Shown here in pieces: positions 37,636-51,100 of a stretch of DNA of 64,000 bases. Made by a program: the position numbers and the translations under genes. The notes beneath the pieces are model-generated. The model had not been told where the DNA came from. It worked only from the letters and a program-made list of their open reading frames with translations, and searched no databases. How positions within the stretch are numbered: the first letter of the stretch is position 1; each line of letters begins with the position of its first letter. The stretch is from Sycon ciliatum (taxonomy: Eukaryota > Porifera > Calcarea > Leucosolenida > Sycettidae): contig NC_088649.1 of the NCBI RefSeq assembly GCF_964019385.1, positions 12,696,438 to 12,760,437 on the forward strand. The letters run 5' to 3'.

Positions 37636-38363
37636 CCCCACGAGTGTGCAACCCCTGATCTTGGAGCTATGGGTGCTCTGCGCAGCGAGCTGAATGCATC
37701 ACATAGTGACATGACAATCCAGTTGCCTGGATTTGAGTTTTTCGACGGTTTCACGTGCAATGCAGTAAGTTCAAAGGCAATACTTGTTGCACGACACATG
37801 TACTAAATCATCCAAACCTGACTTCTCCTACTAAAGCGGGTTTGGAAGCAGGCTGTCCCTCCAGGGATCCGCGATTCCGCGGCCGCGGTAAAATCCACGG
37901 AATTCCGCAAAATTCATGTTTTTTTTTATATCCCGCAGAATTCACGGTTTGGGGGCAATGCAAGCACGCGCTTCATATTCATGCACATGCACAGTGCAGT
38001 CTCATGTCCTGTCGCTATTTTGTTGCATTCAAAGTCGAGGGAGTTTTGCAATTTTTTTGTTTTCGACCACTAATTTTTTTATTGATACTTGTACATAGCA
38101 TATAGCCATGTCTTTTCGCCGGTGCAGCGCCGCAGAAATACCGCAGTATTGCCGCAGAATTCACGCTATCCGCCGCAGAATGTAGCGATTTGTGCCGCAG
38201 AATTCTGCGCAGAATTTAAACTTTCTGTCCGCGGATTCCTGCAGGAAATCGTAGCAGATCAATAATGACGCAATGGTCCATAGTTTGTGGCTACGTAATG
38301 CAGGCAGCAAACGGCGCGAGACCCAATATGCATAATTGCATAATTTGGGGATTACAGCATTGG

Positions 38364-38735
38364 GCTGTCCCCCGTGAATTCTGCGGCGGAAAACAGTGAA
38401 TTCTGCAAATCCTTCTATATTCTGCAGCAATTCTGCGAGAACAAAGAGCGTAAAAACAGATCGAATTTCCGCAACCCAACCGAAATTTGTTATCCCTATA
38501 AATTCAAAACCAAAATTATGCGAAATCCTGGTCAAAAAAATTGAAAGCTCTAAAATATGCTGCAAGTTCTTTTTGAAAGTCACAAGCAGGTTGGTTTGGC
38601 TGTGAACATACATCGAACGTCTCCAGAAAAGCAGTTTTCTCTCTTTTCTGCAATATTCCGCGGGATTTTCTGAATTCTGCAGACACTACTAGATTCTGCG
38701 GAAATTCTGCAATCCGCGGACTTCACGGGGGACAG
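38364..38735. mobile_element. TIR element beginning CTGTCCCCCGTGAA, beside a degenerate relative
   Basis: CTGTCCCCCGTGAATTCTGC at the left pairs with GCGGACTTCACGGGGGACAG at the right; the interior is rich in repeated TTCTGC/GCAGAA. 37847-38240 upstream has the same word composition and a diverged GGCTGTCCCTCCAGGG end, so a second, older copy lies next to it. The flanks both contain AATTTGGGGATTA. Confidence 0.55.
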
Positions 38736-39181
38736 AATTTGGGTAATTTGGGGATTATGTACTTTTGTGAACTTATCAAGCTGCATGTAGAGAGCCCCGC
38801 ACCATGGTTTGAGGGTAGGCAAGTACACACGTGCAGCACAGGCAATCCATCCAGACCAATTACTTTCATGTATAGGTGTGCAACAGTCTAGGCATGCATG
38901 CCGCAGCCATGATCATGATAATGTAATAGGGGCTACAAAGTTCTTCAAGAATGCAATTGCATGCACCGGAGCCGCACACCTCACATGTCACAGTAACAAC
39001 AGACACACATGAAACATGCAGGCTAGTAAGCACGAAGTAGTCCTGTAGTCCACGGATGGACCATCGACTAGACTTGGTACTGCTACGGCACCCTGCATAC
39101 ATGTGCAAAAGGCAAGACCGAACGAAGGAACAGACATCGCCCTTTCAGAGGACTACACTATTACGCAGTGTCACACAAGCG

Positions 39182-39183
<2 letters not shown>

Positions 39184-39252
<69 letters not shown>
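39184..39252. repeat. (CA)n microsatellite, intergenic
   Basis: 69 bp of CA downstream (3') of both converging genes. 38736-40400 otherwise shows no supportable gene; the polyadenylation signals of the zinc-finger and exonuclease-like genes were not identified. Confidence 0.9.
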
Positions 39253-39254
<2 letters not shown>

Positions 39255-40400
39255 ACAGTTCCATGCAGGCATGCACACTTGAAAAGTGCAATTCTGCACC
39301 AGCGGCATGCCATTGAACTCCACAGCAGACTGACTGCACGCATAGTTTCGTACCATCACGCATCATGCAATCTTGTCTCACCCAGTGGTTAGAACTTAAA
39401 AAGAAGGCATGGTTATAAGCCGTTAAATGTTTGTGTGCCAAACAACACAACACCGAAAGAGGGAGCGGGCACCGGCAGCGAGGACACCATTAAAAAAAAC
39501 AAAGAAAAGAAAACAGAACAAGTCGTACCACGTTGACTGGACGACACACGAAGCAGCCATGCAGCCACGTCTGGCTATTGGAAGGAAGAAACTACAACGG
39601 AACACACGATCGCAGCGAAAGAAATGCATGATATGAACACAAATGTCGGGACAACTAGTGCAGAATAGAAGGCACCAATCTACTTTTGAAGTACGAACAA
39701 TAAACAGTGCACAATATAAAATCCTGTTCATCAATACCACAATCTGTAACATCACGGTGGTCCTCATTGTCGGCACCAGCAACAAGACGTAGCGCAACAC
39801 AGAAACAACATACATGGTTAGTCATAGCAGGAGCAGCAGCAGCAGCAGCGTCAGCACAACAGAAAGTATAATAGCAATGTAATCAGTGTGATAAAATAAA
39901 GCAAAAGTATCCTATGGAGCATGGAGTATATCCCTATGTGCAGGGAGCAGATCAATTTGTATGCAAAAGAACAAGGACGATACTGTGCAACTTCACGTGT
40001 GGCTCCAGAGCAGACAGGATAGTGTGTAGCCACATGCCACCCGGTGTGGCCATGGTTAGCAGCATGGTGGCAATACTCTAGCAAAGCGACACACGCATTC
40101 TAGACAGTCGCGTGTGCTGTGTAAATGCACACATACAGACTAGTGATGGGAGAGAGACAGACAGAGAAGAGAGAAAGAGAGGTGATGGATATGTTGACTC
40201 ACACCACAGCGAAACACACATATTGGGTTCCTCTTAATCCGTAAAACAAGGCAAACAAGAGTAGCGACGCATCAGCACGACACAAGTGCAGGACCTACAC
40301 ATGATCTACAGTACAGATTTGCACCCACACCACACAATCGGATAACTATTCAGAGACGACGTGTTCTTTGATAATCACGACACGTGCAAGTCCACGACCG

Positions 40401-43105
40401 TTACTGGCCGCCAGACTCCTCCTTGTGGGGCTTGCTGGCCTTCTCCTTCGATTCAATTCCGTCGCCGCCGCCCGTTGTACTGTCATCTTTGCCGCCGGAG
40501 GCGTTCCCGGTTTTCGCGGGCTCATCAGCTCCTGCAACCGTCGAGCCCTCTTTGTCATCAGCGGTACCGCCGCCGGCAGCAGCAGCAGTATTGGAGTCGG
40601 CGATGTCAGACGTTTTGCGCTCTGACGACTGGGTAGCTGGACTGCTGCCGGCATTGCCCGAAGCTGTCGTGGCCGACACATTCGTCGGGCTTGATTCAGA
40701 CTTGGGCGGTGAGGGAGCGGTGGCTGGTGCTGGCACTGCTGCTGCTGGCGATATCGGCGCAGAGCTGGCCGAGGGGGAGCGAGCAGTCACCGGCGATGGA
40801 GCAGGCGAGGCCGTCTTTGACGAAGGTTTGGAATCAGCAGCTGCCGCCGCTGACGTGACAGTCATGGCTGCACTGGTGCGGGCTGCCACGGAGCTGACCT
40901 GCTGAGCAACCACCGGCCGAGTGCTGTTACCACCGGCAACCGGCCGCGCGTTGCCGCCAGCAACCTGGTCAGCGCGTGCGGCAAGCGGGAGAATGACGGG
41001 GTGAGTACCAGCAACAGGCTTGCTGCTGCTGCTGTTGCCACTACCCGCCACTGTGGTAGTAACCGTGGGCGCAGCAGTGCTGCCTGACGCGGATGAGCCG
41101 GACGAACATGTTTCCATTGTGGATACCGAAGCACCACCGCTACTACTAGCAGCAGCAGCATTTTTAGTGGATTGCGCAGACGAGCCGGCATAGGCTTGCG
41201 GCGTCGACGGCTTGGCAGTGATGGCCTCAAGGAGCTCTGCGCTGAGCGCGTTGATTGGGCGCACCAGCACCTTGCCGGTGCTGACCTTGTTCATCTGAGT
41301 GACGATGACTTCAATATACTGTATGCCGGACGGCGTCTTGATTCCCACCATGGGCTTCTTGTCTATCAACACGAGTGACTTGTGATCTACACTCATGAGT
41401 GTATTGGACTGTGCTACACCAGCAGTAGTAGCAGCAGAAGAAGTAGCAGTAGCAGCAGCAGCAGCAGCAGGTGTACTGACAGGTCTGCTAGCACCGCCAC
41501 TGCTGCCTGTGCTACCAGCGCTGGTGCTGCTGCTGGTAGTAGTGACCGTTGCAGTAGCCGCGGTGGGTTTCCCGTTGGACGAGGACTTGTCGGACCCGCC
41601 GCCGGCGACGGCCATTGCTGCAGCGCCGGGAGAGCTAGGGGCAGACGACAACGTCGATACGGGCTGCTCGAGACGCTCACGCAGCTTGGACGCCGCCTGG
41701 GTGCCGGCCGACTCGACCCCGCTAGCCTTGCTGGCACTGTCCACCATTGGCTGCTGCTTGTCGCCTTGTGCCTTTAGCAGCGGTGGCGGTGGTGGTGTGA
41801 GGCCCCGGCACGATGCAGGACTAGTGCCTCCGCTGCGCCGCTGCTCGGTGGTCAAGTGCGAGTCACTTGCCGTCGACGCTGCCGCGCTGCCGCCTGGACT
41901 GACTCCCGAGTAGGATGGCAGCGCAGGGGCTGTGGCTGGTGGGCCGTGATGATCAGCCGCCGGCCCGTACTGGCCGGAGGAGACCGTCGTGAGTGGCATT
42001 GAGGTGGCGCTGCCATGGCTGCTTGGTGGCTCGGAGGACGGCGGCGCGCCGTTGCCAATGCCGTTAGTAGCAGGGGTGTGGTGGAACGTTGGCCGCGGCA
42101 AGTAGGGTGGCAGCGTGTCGTGGATCTCCTCAAACGGGCACTGTGATCATCCACACAGATACACAAACACGCATACACAGGCAGACAGACAGACACACAC
42201 ATACACAGACACACATGAACAGACAGACAGACAGACACACACACCCAGACACGGGCAAAGACACATTTGATGCCCATCTCCATAGGCGATGACTGCAAAA
42301 CTACAGCACAAGCCTTAGCAATTGGCCCTGGGATTGCACTATTCAGCAGCTTGCAAGGCTGAAGAATTAACCACCACTTTTTTAGCCTGGTCTACACGTG
42401 CCAGTGAATCCTACTTTTGGGTTGGGGCTGGGGTGCACAGACACGCAGACACGCAACACATAGGCACATGAAGATGAACAAAATGCAGAGGTAGCAATGA
42501 GCAACGAGAACAGACATGCACAAAAACATTCTATAGACAACTTATCACAAGAGTGATTGGAGCTAGAAATGATCCCCGGTGGAGGTAGCTTATTCGACAG
42601 AGCACTGTCCTGGAAAGATAGGGTGTGCTGCGTTCGAATCCCGTCAGTGGATCCCTCTTTTGCAACACCATCAGCATGCCACCGGTGCACGAAATCGCCA
42701 GCAGTACAGCAGTCACCAGTGAAACTGCAGCACACAGTATCAGCTACATCTCCACTGTGCACAACATCATAGTAAAAGTCACACACCTCTTTTCCACCGT
42801 CGATGTGTTGTTTCATACGGTTGGCAATGGCAACGTGAAGGATCGGCCAGTGAATTTCCATCGTTAGACGAGGATACTGCAAATGAAGAGAACGATACCC
42901 CAACACCACACAGTCACACACGCATGCAAGAACACGCACAAGTACGTGAACACACACACACACACACGAACACACATTCGCAGAGGTCAACACAGCGCCA
43001 AGGACCAAGTTCAATGGTGTGATGGCCCCATATGTACTGCTGGCAAATTGGTAACAAAGTCAGCTATGAAATATTGAGCAGATATGAAGTAGCATGCTAT
43101 GCACA

Positions 43106-43141
<36 letters not shown>

Positions 43142-44302
43142 CATGGGTTCTGCAGACACACAAGGGATGTTTAGTCCCACATAATCCTTGTGTGCTTTAC
43201 GTGTGTGTACCACGTGGTACTCAGTGACCCACGTACAGACGTTTTCTGATTCACGATATGCTGTGTATGGAGGCTCACCCACGTTCTGCCAGAACGTGAG
43301 TGAAAACCGGAACAGAGCGCATTGTGCAAGCGGTGAGGGTGCTCAGCTGAAGAAGTTTTCGAAGCACGAAATCAAAATATTCTATGAGCTTCGAAGCTTC
43401 GTCTTTGGCCAAGTTTGCGCCTTTCGCTTCATGCTTTTGTTTGTTCCGTGTGACTAAAAACGACAGTCCGAACGTGGGTCCACTGCATGAACTTTACGTG
43501 TATCACCCACGTTCCCGTATCCGTTGCATGGGACTAAACTTACCTACTGTCTATCTGGATCCTACATTGCGCCAGGTGGCACAACACATCAGAAAGAGAA
43601 CTGACGAAGGAGTGTTTTCGCTAAAGTTTACTCATGCCTATCTAAATTTGCATTCCGTATAGCATGCACTCTTTTCTGAGAAGAAACACTGAAAGCTGGA
43701 TATTGTCCTCAAAAATTCGTGCTGGTTCATACATAGGCAAAGCCTTTACCGGCCAAAATGGGCCATTCTACAGCGGCTATACATGTACTTACCTCCTTGT
43801 CAAACACACGGGCATGTGGAATAGCAAAGTCGTTGGGGCCGCGCAGTGGAAGTGGCTGCGAGCACAAGTTCAATAACAACACAGGCAGGCGGTGGCGGTA
43901 TGAGCAGAGGTACGAGGAGTACGGTTAGTGCAAAGGATTCATTTACAGTTGAACTTCAGCATAACATGGACACACAAATCTGTAAAGTTTACAGCCGTGG
44001 TGACGTGCATCAACCTTCTTTCAGCATATACATGTTGGGCCCAAATTGCCTAGGGATCGCAGCTCAGTGCCTGCTGTGAAGCCAAAGCCCCCCCCCCCAA
44101 AGGTGGACCCTCTACGCCACTGGTCAGCATCCTGCTCTTCAAAAGCATGGTCCAGAAAACAAGGACCCCCCGTACGGTAAGCTAACCGATGACAAGACTT
44201 ACCCCTATCGGTTTAGTATCAGCAGCAGATGCTGAGGAGGAAGTCGACAAGTGTCGGCCGTCATGTACACGCGATGGCCCGCCTGGACATGGAGAAAGAG
44301 AG

Positions 44303-44337
<35 letters not shown>

Positions 44338-47300
44338 ACACACACACAGATATTCAGACAGACAGATAGACACATTCACAGAGCATGGACAGGAGAGGCC
44401 CGAGGACAATGGTCACGAAGAGTAAGGTTGGCCAAAGGGGGCACAACCATGCACATATCCTCAACCAAGGATACGTGCCCCTCCCCCTCCCCCCCCCCCT
44501 TCCCTCCGCCCTTTGGACATGTAAACACAAGTTGATCAGTTGATAGCATGTTACAAGGCGGAGAACGCACTGTATCAAAAACAATGCTTCTGACTACAAC
44601 CATCATCGGCTGGCAGAGCCCCGGTCTTGCGACCACTTGAACTATACCATGTACACGCAAGTAGCAACATTTCACGAAGACCAACAGACCTATCCAACAT
44701 CATGGTGAACAATCATGTAACCAGGTAACATAACAATGAGTTGTCGGTAGCAACCCCCCCCCCCCCCCACACACACACACACCCCACAGCTCTAGCAAGT
44801 AACATTGACCTACCTCTGCTTCCAGAGCTGACATGCAGTGCAGCACCCACACCAAGTGACGCCGGCGACACCTCACCTGACCGCAGCGCCAGCAGCTCAT
44901 TGAGAGTGGCGCCGCCACCAGTAGCACTCCCTCCTCCTCCGCCTCCTGTCTGCGGTCCCGGTGCTGCTGCCGCCGCAGCTGCATTGTTTGAGGACAGGTT
45001 CTCGAAACCCGGCGGGGTGGGAGGCCGCGCTGCCTTGCCGTTCTTGACGGGACAGCTCTGCATGTGGCGGCGAAGGTTGTACTCCCACTTGAGAGATTTA
45101 AAGCAGTGCGGACAAGTGGCACCTTGGTCGTTACCACCACCACCGCCACCGCTGTTGTTGTTATTACTGGTGTTGTGCGAGGTGGTGGTGGCGACGCCAG
45201 GGGTGGTGGGTGCTGGGGATTCAACCTTGTAACCCGCACCTCCTGGCCCCGGGTTTCGATTCGCTACACGCATGCACATGAGCGCATAAGAACACACACG
45301 CACACACACACGCACACACACACGCACACACAAACATATGAACACACCGGAGCGCGCAACGAAGAGCAGGCCCTATTCGCAGCTATCGCTATCATAGCGG
45401 AAAGAGTTTACCGTTTACCCCTCGTTATCTCGGTATGCCTACCCCCGAAGGATCCATGGGTGGAACTGAGCACAGTCTGAGGTGCACAGAAAGAAGGACT
45501 GACTAGCGCCCAAGCGCAACGCACCGCCAAGCTGCATGCAGACGTACTCGAGTAGATTGCAAGCGTCCTAACCCAACCTACTCAGTTTCTCTGACTGCAC
45601 AGCAATGACGTGGCGTCCTTGTGTCAACCAGCGAGAGTCGCCGCCAAGACTAAGAGGTGCAGGGCAAAACCCCGCCATACAAGACAAGAACTGCATATAG
45701 CAACAGACAACGTCAGGACTGTGATGAAAGCAGCTTGGTCAAGCTTCACCGCAAGAAACAGACTATCATCTCCTCCACGGACCAAGAGAGGCGTGGGGAG
45801 TTTTCTACGATGTGGAGAGCCATAATCTGCATTGGACAGGTCGCCATGAGATCTCGGACATTAGTTTTGTGTGAAAAAGCGAATACGCTGCAAGAAAGAG
45901 ACAGGCACTAGTGGATGATGTAGAGTTTTCGGAAAAAGCGAATGCACTCCCTGCTTTCACGGTAGCATACTTCCCACAAACATCAGGCCATCAGAAGAAC
46001 AAGAAAGACTTCGTCCTGCTAGTCTTGCAGCAGATAGAGGCAAAGCAGCAGCAGCAAAGCAGAGAGGTGGATGACGTGAGGTTCTCGACAAGACGCGGCA
46101 GATAGACAGCAGTGAAAACCGAAGCCTTGTCCAATCCCACAAGAATTTCACACCTTGACGAGTCTTGGCAGGCCAAGTACTGCATGTGCCAGTCGCTCCG
46201 GAAAGCTCCCCGCACTCACGGTAGCAGCAATGTGCTATCTCGCAAAGAGTCAGCATGTGTGTGCTTGTGCAATGGTGCTGTGTGCAGTGTTCGCAGGGCG
46301 CACATTGTGTCCCATCATGCAAGTGAAATCAGAAGAAGGGTTGTGTGTGTGTATATGTGTGTGTGCGCATGTGAGCCAGCCAGTGTCTTACCTCGGGGAT
46401 ATGTGTGCGAGGAGACAGGACTGGACTCATCGGTAGAGGAGGGTCGCGCAACGCCCATATCGCCACCCCCACCCGGCGGCTCCAGCGAGACGGCACCGGC
46501 GCCAGGCACAGGCACCGGCACAAGCAACCCGGACCGCGCGTTCTTAACCGGGCAGCACTGCAAGTGACGGGGCAGGTTGTACTCCCATTTTAGTGACTTA
46601 AAGCAGTGCGGGCACTTGGTGCCCTGGCCAGCTTGTGCCTGTGAACCCGCAGCCTGCTGCTCGGCAGCCGTACTGTTGCTGTTGCTGCCGCTGGCGGTGG
46701 TAGTGGGCGCCATGGAGGGTTGGGTCACCTGGGGAGGTTTGGGTTGTGCCTGGGAGCGATTCACTACAATGCATACATAAATACAAAATAGAGAAGCCAA
46801 AGATCATAGAAAAGAAGAAGAAAAAAGATCGCCGATAAGGGACTCGGAGTAACGAGACGAGTATACTCTGGATGTCGTGGCACCAAGCCGCATATTTTCA
46901 TGCACACAAAAGCAGTTCGCCACATACAGCACTTTTTAACGCACGGATAAATTAATTCACCCGTAAGTAAACTTCCTACCTAGAGGATCGATATCACTCT
47001 ACACACTCCACAATGTCCAACTATGTGTAAGCATAAGAAGGGGTATGTAGGAGGGGCGAGGGACAAAGTAAAATTATCACCAGAAAGCTGCCTATTCTCT
47101 TTGCCGTGAATCTGCTTTGAGCTACTGTACAACCATACCGAAGAAGCCAGAAGCCAGCTGTGTCCTTGCAAGTTGAAAACAACAGATGAGAGTAGACAAG
47201 TCGACTTCATTGCTGGGGTAGCGATAGTGATAGTCACTCAAACCGCCCACAATTTGACCCCCCCCCCCCCCCATAACTGTTCAAGGCACTCAACAGATCT

Positions 47301-48102
47301 GTGCCCTTCTCTTGACCAAACATCAACCGTGAAATTCTCTTTCAAGCACTGGCGAGCGCCATGTAGTCATGGGGGAAACTGACATACAAGAGTGAAATCA
47401 AACTCGTACTTCTTGGCGCCCTGGAACGGCAGGTACATTGTTTTCCACTTGATAGATGTTGTTCAGAAGGCAACGAGATGTACTCAAGCACCTACGGCGT
47501 CCAAAGTATAAACCAATGTCTTCGGGTGGTGAGCATACACACACCCGGAGTTCTGGAATGAGAGCAAACCTATTTGAACACGTCGATGCGAGTGCAGCCA
47601 CTAATTGCCTGGGCGACTTGGAAGACTAAGCAACTTCACAACGAAAAGGTGATAAGCATGCAGTGGCACAATGCTCTGGAAACTAACGTAAAAAATTACA
47701 TAAATATGTCCACAAAATGAACTCCTCTCCAAATTCTTGACTCCCCCATTCTCAGTTGCAACCGAATATGGACACCAACCAAAATAAGTACTGAAGTACT
47801 AATGTTCCGCACGCATGTAACAATGGTGGTGTATTGCATTGTCTGTTGATACGCTACATGCCTGGGTCATGTGTGGCGAGCACATCCAGTGTATGTACTT
47901 TCTGGCTGCCACAAAGAAGCATGTGAAGAAATGTTGACCGCCGAAAGATGGTATGTGCATGCACTGGGGTTACGCACTTCAATGTTACATGATTGCATTG
48001 GCAAAGACACATGTCTTGACATCTGCATTGAGCTGTATGTTGATGCCACAGCACAAATACCGGGTGCGGCTTTCACTTTTCTGGAATCTGTAGCCCGTGT
48101 GC

Positions 48103-48139
<37 letters not shown>

Positions 48140-51100
48140 GTTTGTGTGTGTGTGTGTTGTGTGTTGTTGTTTGATTTTATTTTAATTCGCAGCGACCAAA
48201 CGAGCAGAGGTACTCAATAACAAGGACGCAAAGTGTGCGTGAATGTGTGCGTGTGTATATGTGTTTCGCGTTCAAAAACACACCGTTATTTACGGACGGC
48301 CACTTACCCATGATCGAGCGCTTGTACTGCTCAATTGCCTCGCGACTCGTGTGCGTATAGCCTTCCGGACCTGCGCGGTGTGTGGCGGCACCGGCTGCTG
48401 CCGTAGCATGCGTCTGGTGGCCATGTGCTGGCGGCATCTGCACCACTGGGCCTGCATGTAACGGCGGCGGCGCGTGGTGATGAACCGCAGCGCGCATGCT
48501 GCCCGGCGTGTGATGCATGGGCGCCGGGTGGCGTATGGCGTGCGGCCCGACGGTGACCGAGCCCAGCATCGGCTTGGGCAGCTTGGCCGGCGGCCGGTCC
48601 TCGTCGGACGAACTCGAACCGGAGTAGTGCTGAGACTGGATGCGTCCCTTGCTGCGATGGCTATGCGACGTACCTACAAACAGAAACAACAAAACAAAGC
48701 GGTAAAGCAATGTATAAAGGACGCAAAAGTGACTGACTGATCATGTACAGTCAGTCAGACCTCGCGTATCCGGTCCTCTTTTATCCGGATCCCTCGTCAT
48801 CCGGAAGAAAATAGCTGGCTACAGATGTACAGCATACATGATGCATCCAACAAAACCGGTGTTCGATTATCCGGTTCCCTCGCCTATCCGGATATTTTTT
48901 TGTGGAAAACGGATGTGTGTGGTTAAGCGAGGTCTGACTGTATTTTGAAGTACCAACTACAGTAAAACCTGTAACTAAAGACCACCGTGACTAGCGACCA
49001 GCCTGGTACTACAGTAAAACCTGTAACTAAAGACCACCGTGACTAGCGACCAGCCTGGTACTACAGTAAAACCTGTAACTAAAGACCACCGTGACTAGCG
49101 ACCAGCCTGGTACTACAGTAAAACCTGTAACTAAAGACCACCGTGACTAGCGACCAGCCTGGTACTACAGACCACTTTGCCAGGCACGGACGGTCTCACA
49201 TTCATACTATGGTTGTGCGGTGCATCTAACTAAGGACCACCTGCCACTATTACTAAAGACCGCTTTCTCTGGCTCCAATGGGTTGTCGTTAGTTACAGGT
49301 GTTACTGTGTGGTGGAATGTCCCAGTTCAAGATACCCTAGAAGGGACCGTGTCCTCACTGATGACTATACTACAAACTGATTGGCAGCATCAGACATTGG
49401 AACAGTGTGTCCCTTGTTGGCAGGCGTCCACAACACGAGGTTCAACTGCAACACAACATAGCAGCAGCAGCAGTGACTGTAGTGGCAGCCATTGCTACAG
49501 CAAGAGCAATAGCAGACTAAGCAGAGCATAATTGAAAGCACTGAGCAGGGCTGTGACTTACGGCGTTTTTTCTTGGCAACCGATGGTTCGTAGTCGGAGT
49601 CCTGTGCAAATCGAGCGTACATTTACATTGGACACAGCAAATGAGTGATGTCGCCTCCTTGAACTTTTTGTTGAAGATACAGTGTACTGAGCAATGGGAT
49701 GTACAGGTATGCATCGTTTTCTCGCCATTGGGTTTAGTGTGGGGCAAGTCTACTCCACCCGTACACACTGTGATACCAGCCCTATATAAAAGGTCACGAA
49801 CCATGTACCGTCGGACATACAATGTACTACAGCTGGTTGCGCCTACCACATATAGGGCAACTTGCCCTGAAAAAAAAAGAGCAGCCTCGCCGATACATAC
49901 TTGCCATTATGAAGAGAGAAATACAAGTATTTCCAAGTTGTGCATTGTGTGCCTAGTGCCTACCAAATATAACCAGATACTGGACAGTCAGATCAGGCAA
50001 TAACTTGACGGAAACTGAACTGGCACTGCCATTCAACGGTCTGCAACCACTTGTCTCTTCTTAAATTGAGTGGCAATCATTTCGGCTCCATTGGTCAGGG
50101 CACTAGCTAAATAAACCTGGCAGAAACCGAGTCCTTTGGCCGGTGCACAAGCGCGTGTGTGTGCACGCATGTACGTGGCTGTATGTGCACGGGTAAAAGC
50201 TGTTCCACGTCACGCCAACGCTATACTCACACTGTCGGACTTGACACGAACGCTTCGCTCACAAGTCGGTGATGGTACCATGCTGTCAATGCCATGCTCT
50301 GTGATGAACTCCGACTCAGGATACTTGTGGTCCTGCAGCATACCGGGAATTGCACACACACACACACACAACAGAATACACATAAACACACATGCAGGCC
50401 ATCAGGCCCTCCCCATAATATTTCCAAACTTAGGGCCTACCATCACTGTATTTCGTTTAAAAAAATCCGACCCAGAGTGCATATTTGACGCTCTCAATTT
50501 GCACGGCCTTTGACGCCCTAGAAGTGCCACGAATACAGCCGGACATACACGTGTACACATACCATGATGTAATCATGACTGGTACAGGTAAGACTAAGAG
50601 GGCGCCAGTTTTGCACTTTGGGTCGGATTTCACCGGGTGCAACAGTACATAGAAACCCAGTGCTACCGCGATGATGCAATGGTAGCAAGCAATGTGCTAC
50701 ATGTTGGGTAGAAGCGTTCTTTCGTTCTAACTGCATATCAGGTTGTAATAAAGGCATGTGTCCAGTCGCAGTGGCAGTACTGTCAAGCATATCCTTGCAG
50801 ACACCCGTACAGTAAGGACGGTTCGTCGCAGTCCCATTGGCTTCGTGTGCATTTCAGCATGCGTGGACACTTCAAAACGCCGTAACCTGTGAAATACAAA
50901 ATGCGGACACTTTCGCGTGCCCACAGCACTGCGCTGCACCGATCTGAGCTAGACAAACGCATACACACTGACTGGGGTACCGGGGTTCACTCTGTACCAT
51001 GCATACAGGATTGCGTATGGTGACAGACCGGCCCAGCTAGCCTGCCGCCCCAGCCTGTTCGCGTACTGTTACTCGATACGCCATATCAAACTCACGAACT

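Noticed and set aside
37663-37766. ATG-initiated segment MGALRSELNASHSD ending in a good donor (AATGCA|gtaagt)
   Set aside because: It could be an exon, but no phase-compatible acceptor links it to the exonuclease-like gene and no downstream partner was found.
40384-41913. Plus-strand ORFs of 131-173 residues opposite the zinc-finger gene's last exon
   Set aside because: Antisense shadows of GC-rich low-complexity codons; the minus-strand frame is 580 codons and continues across phase-matched introns.
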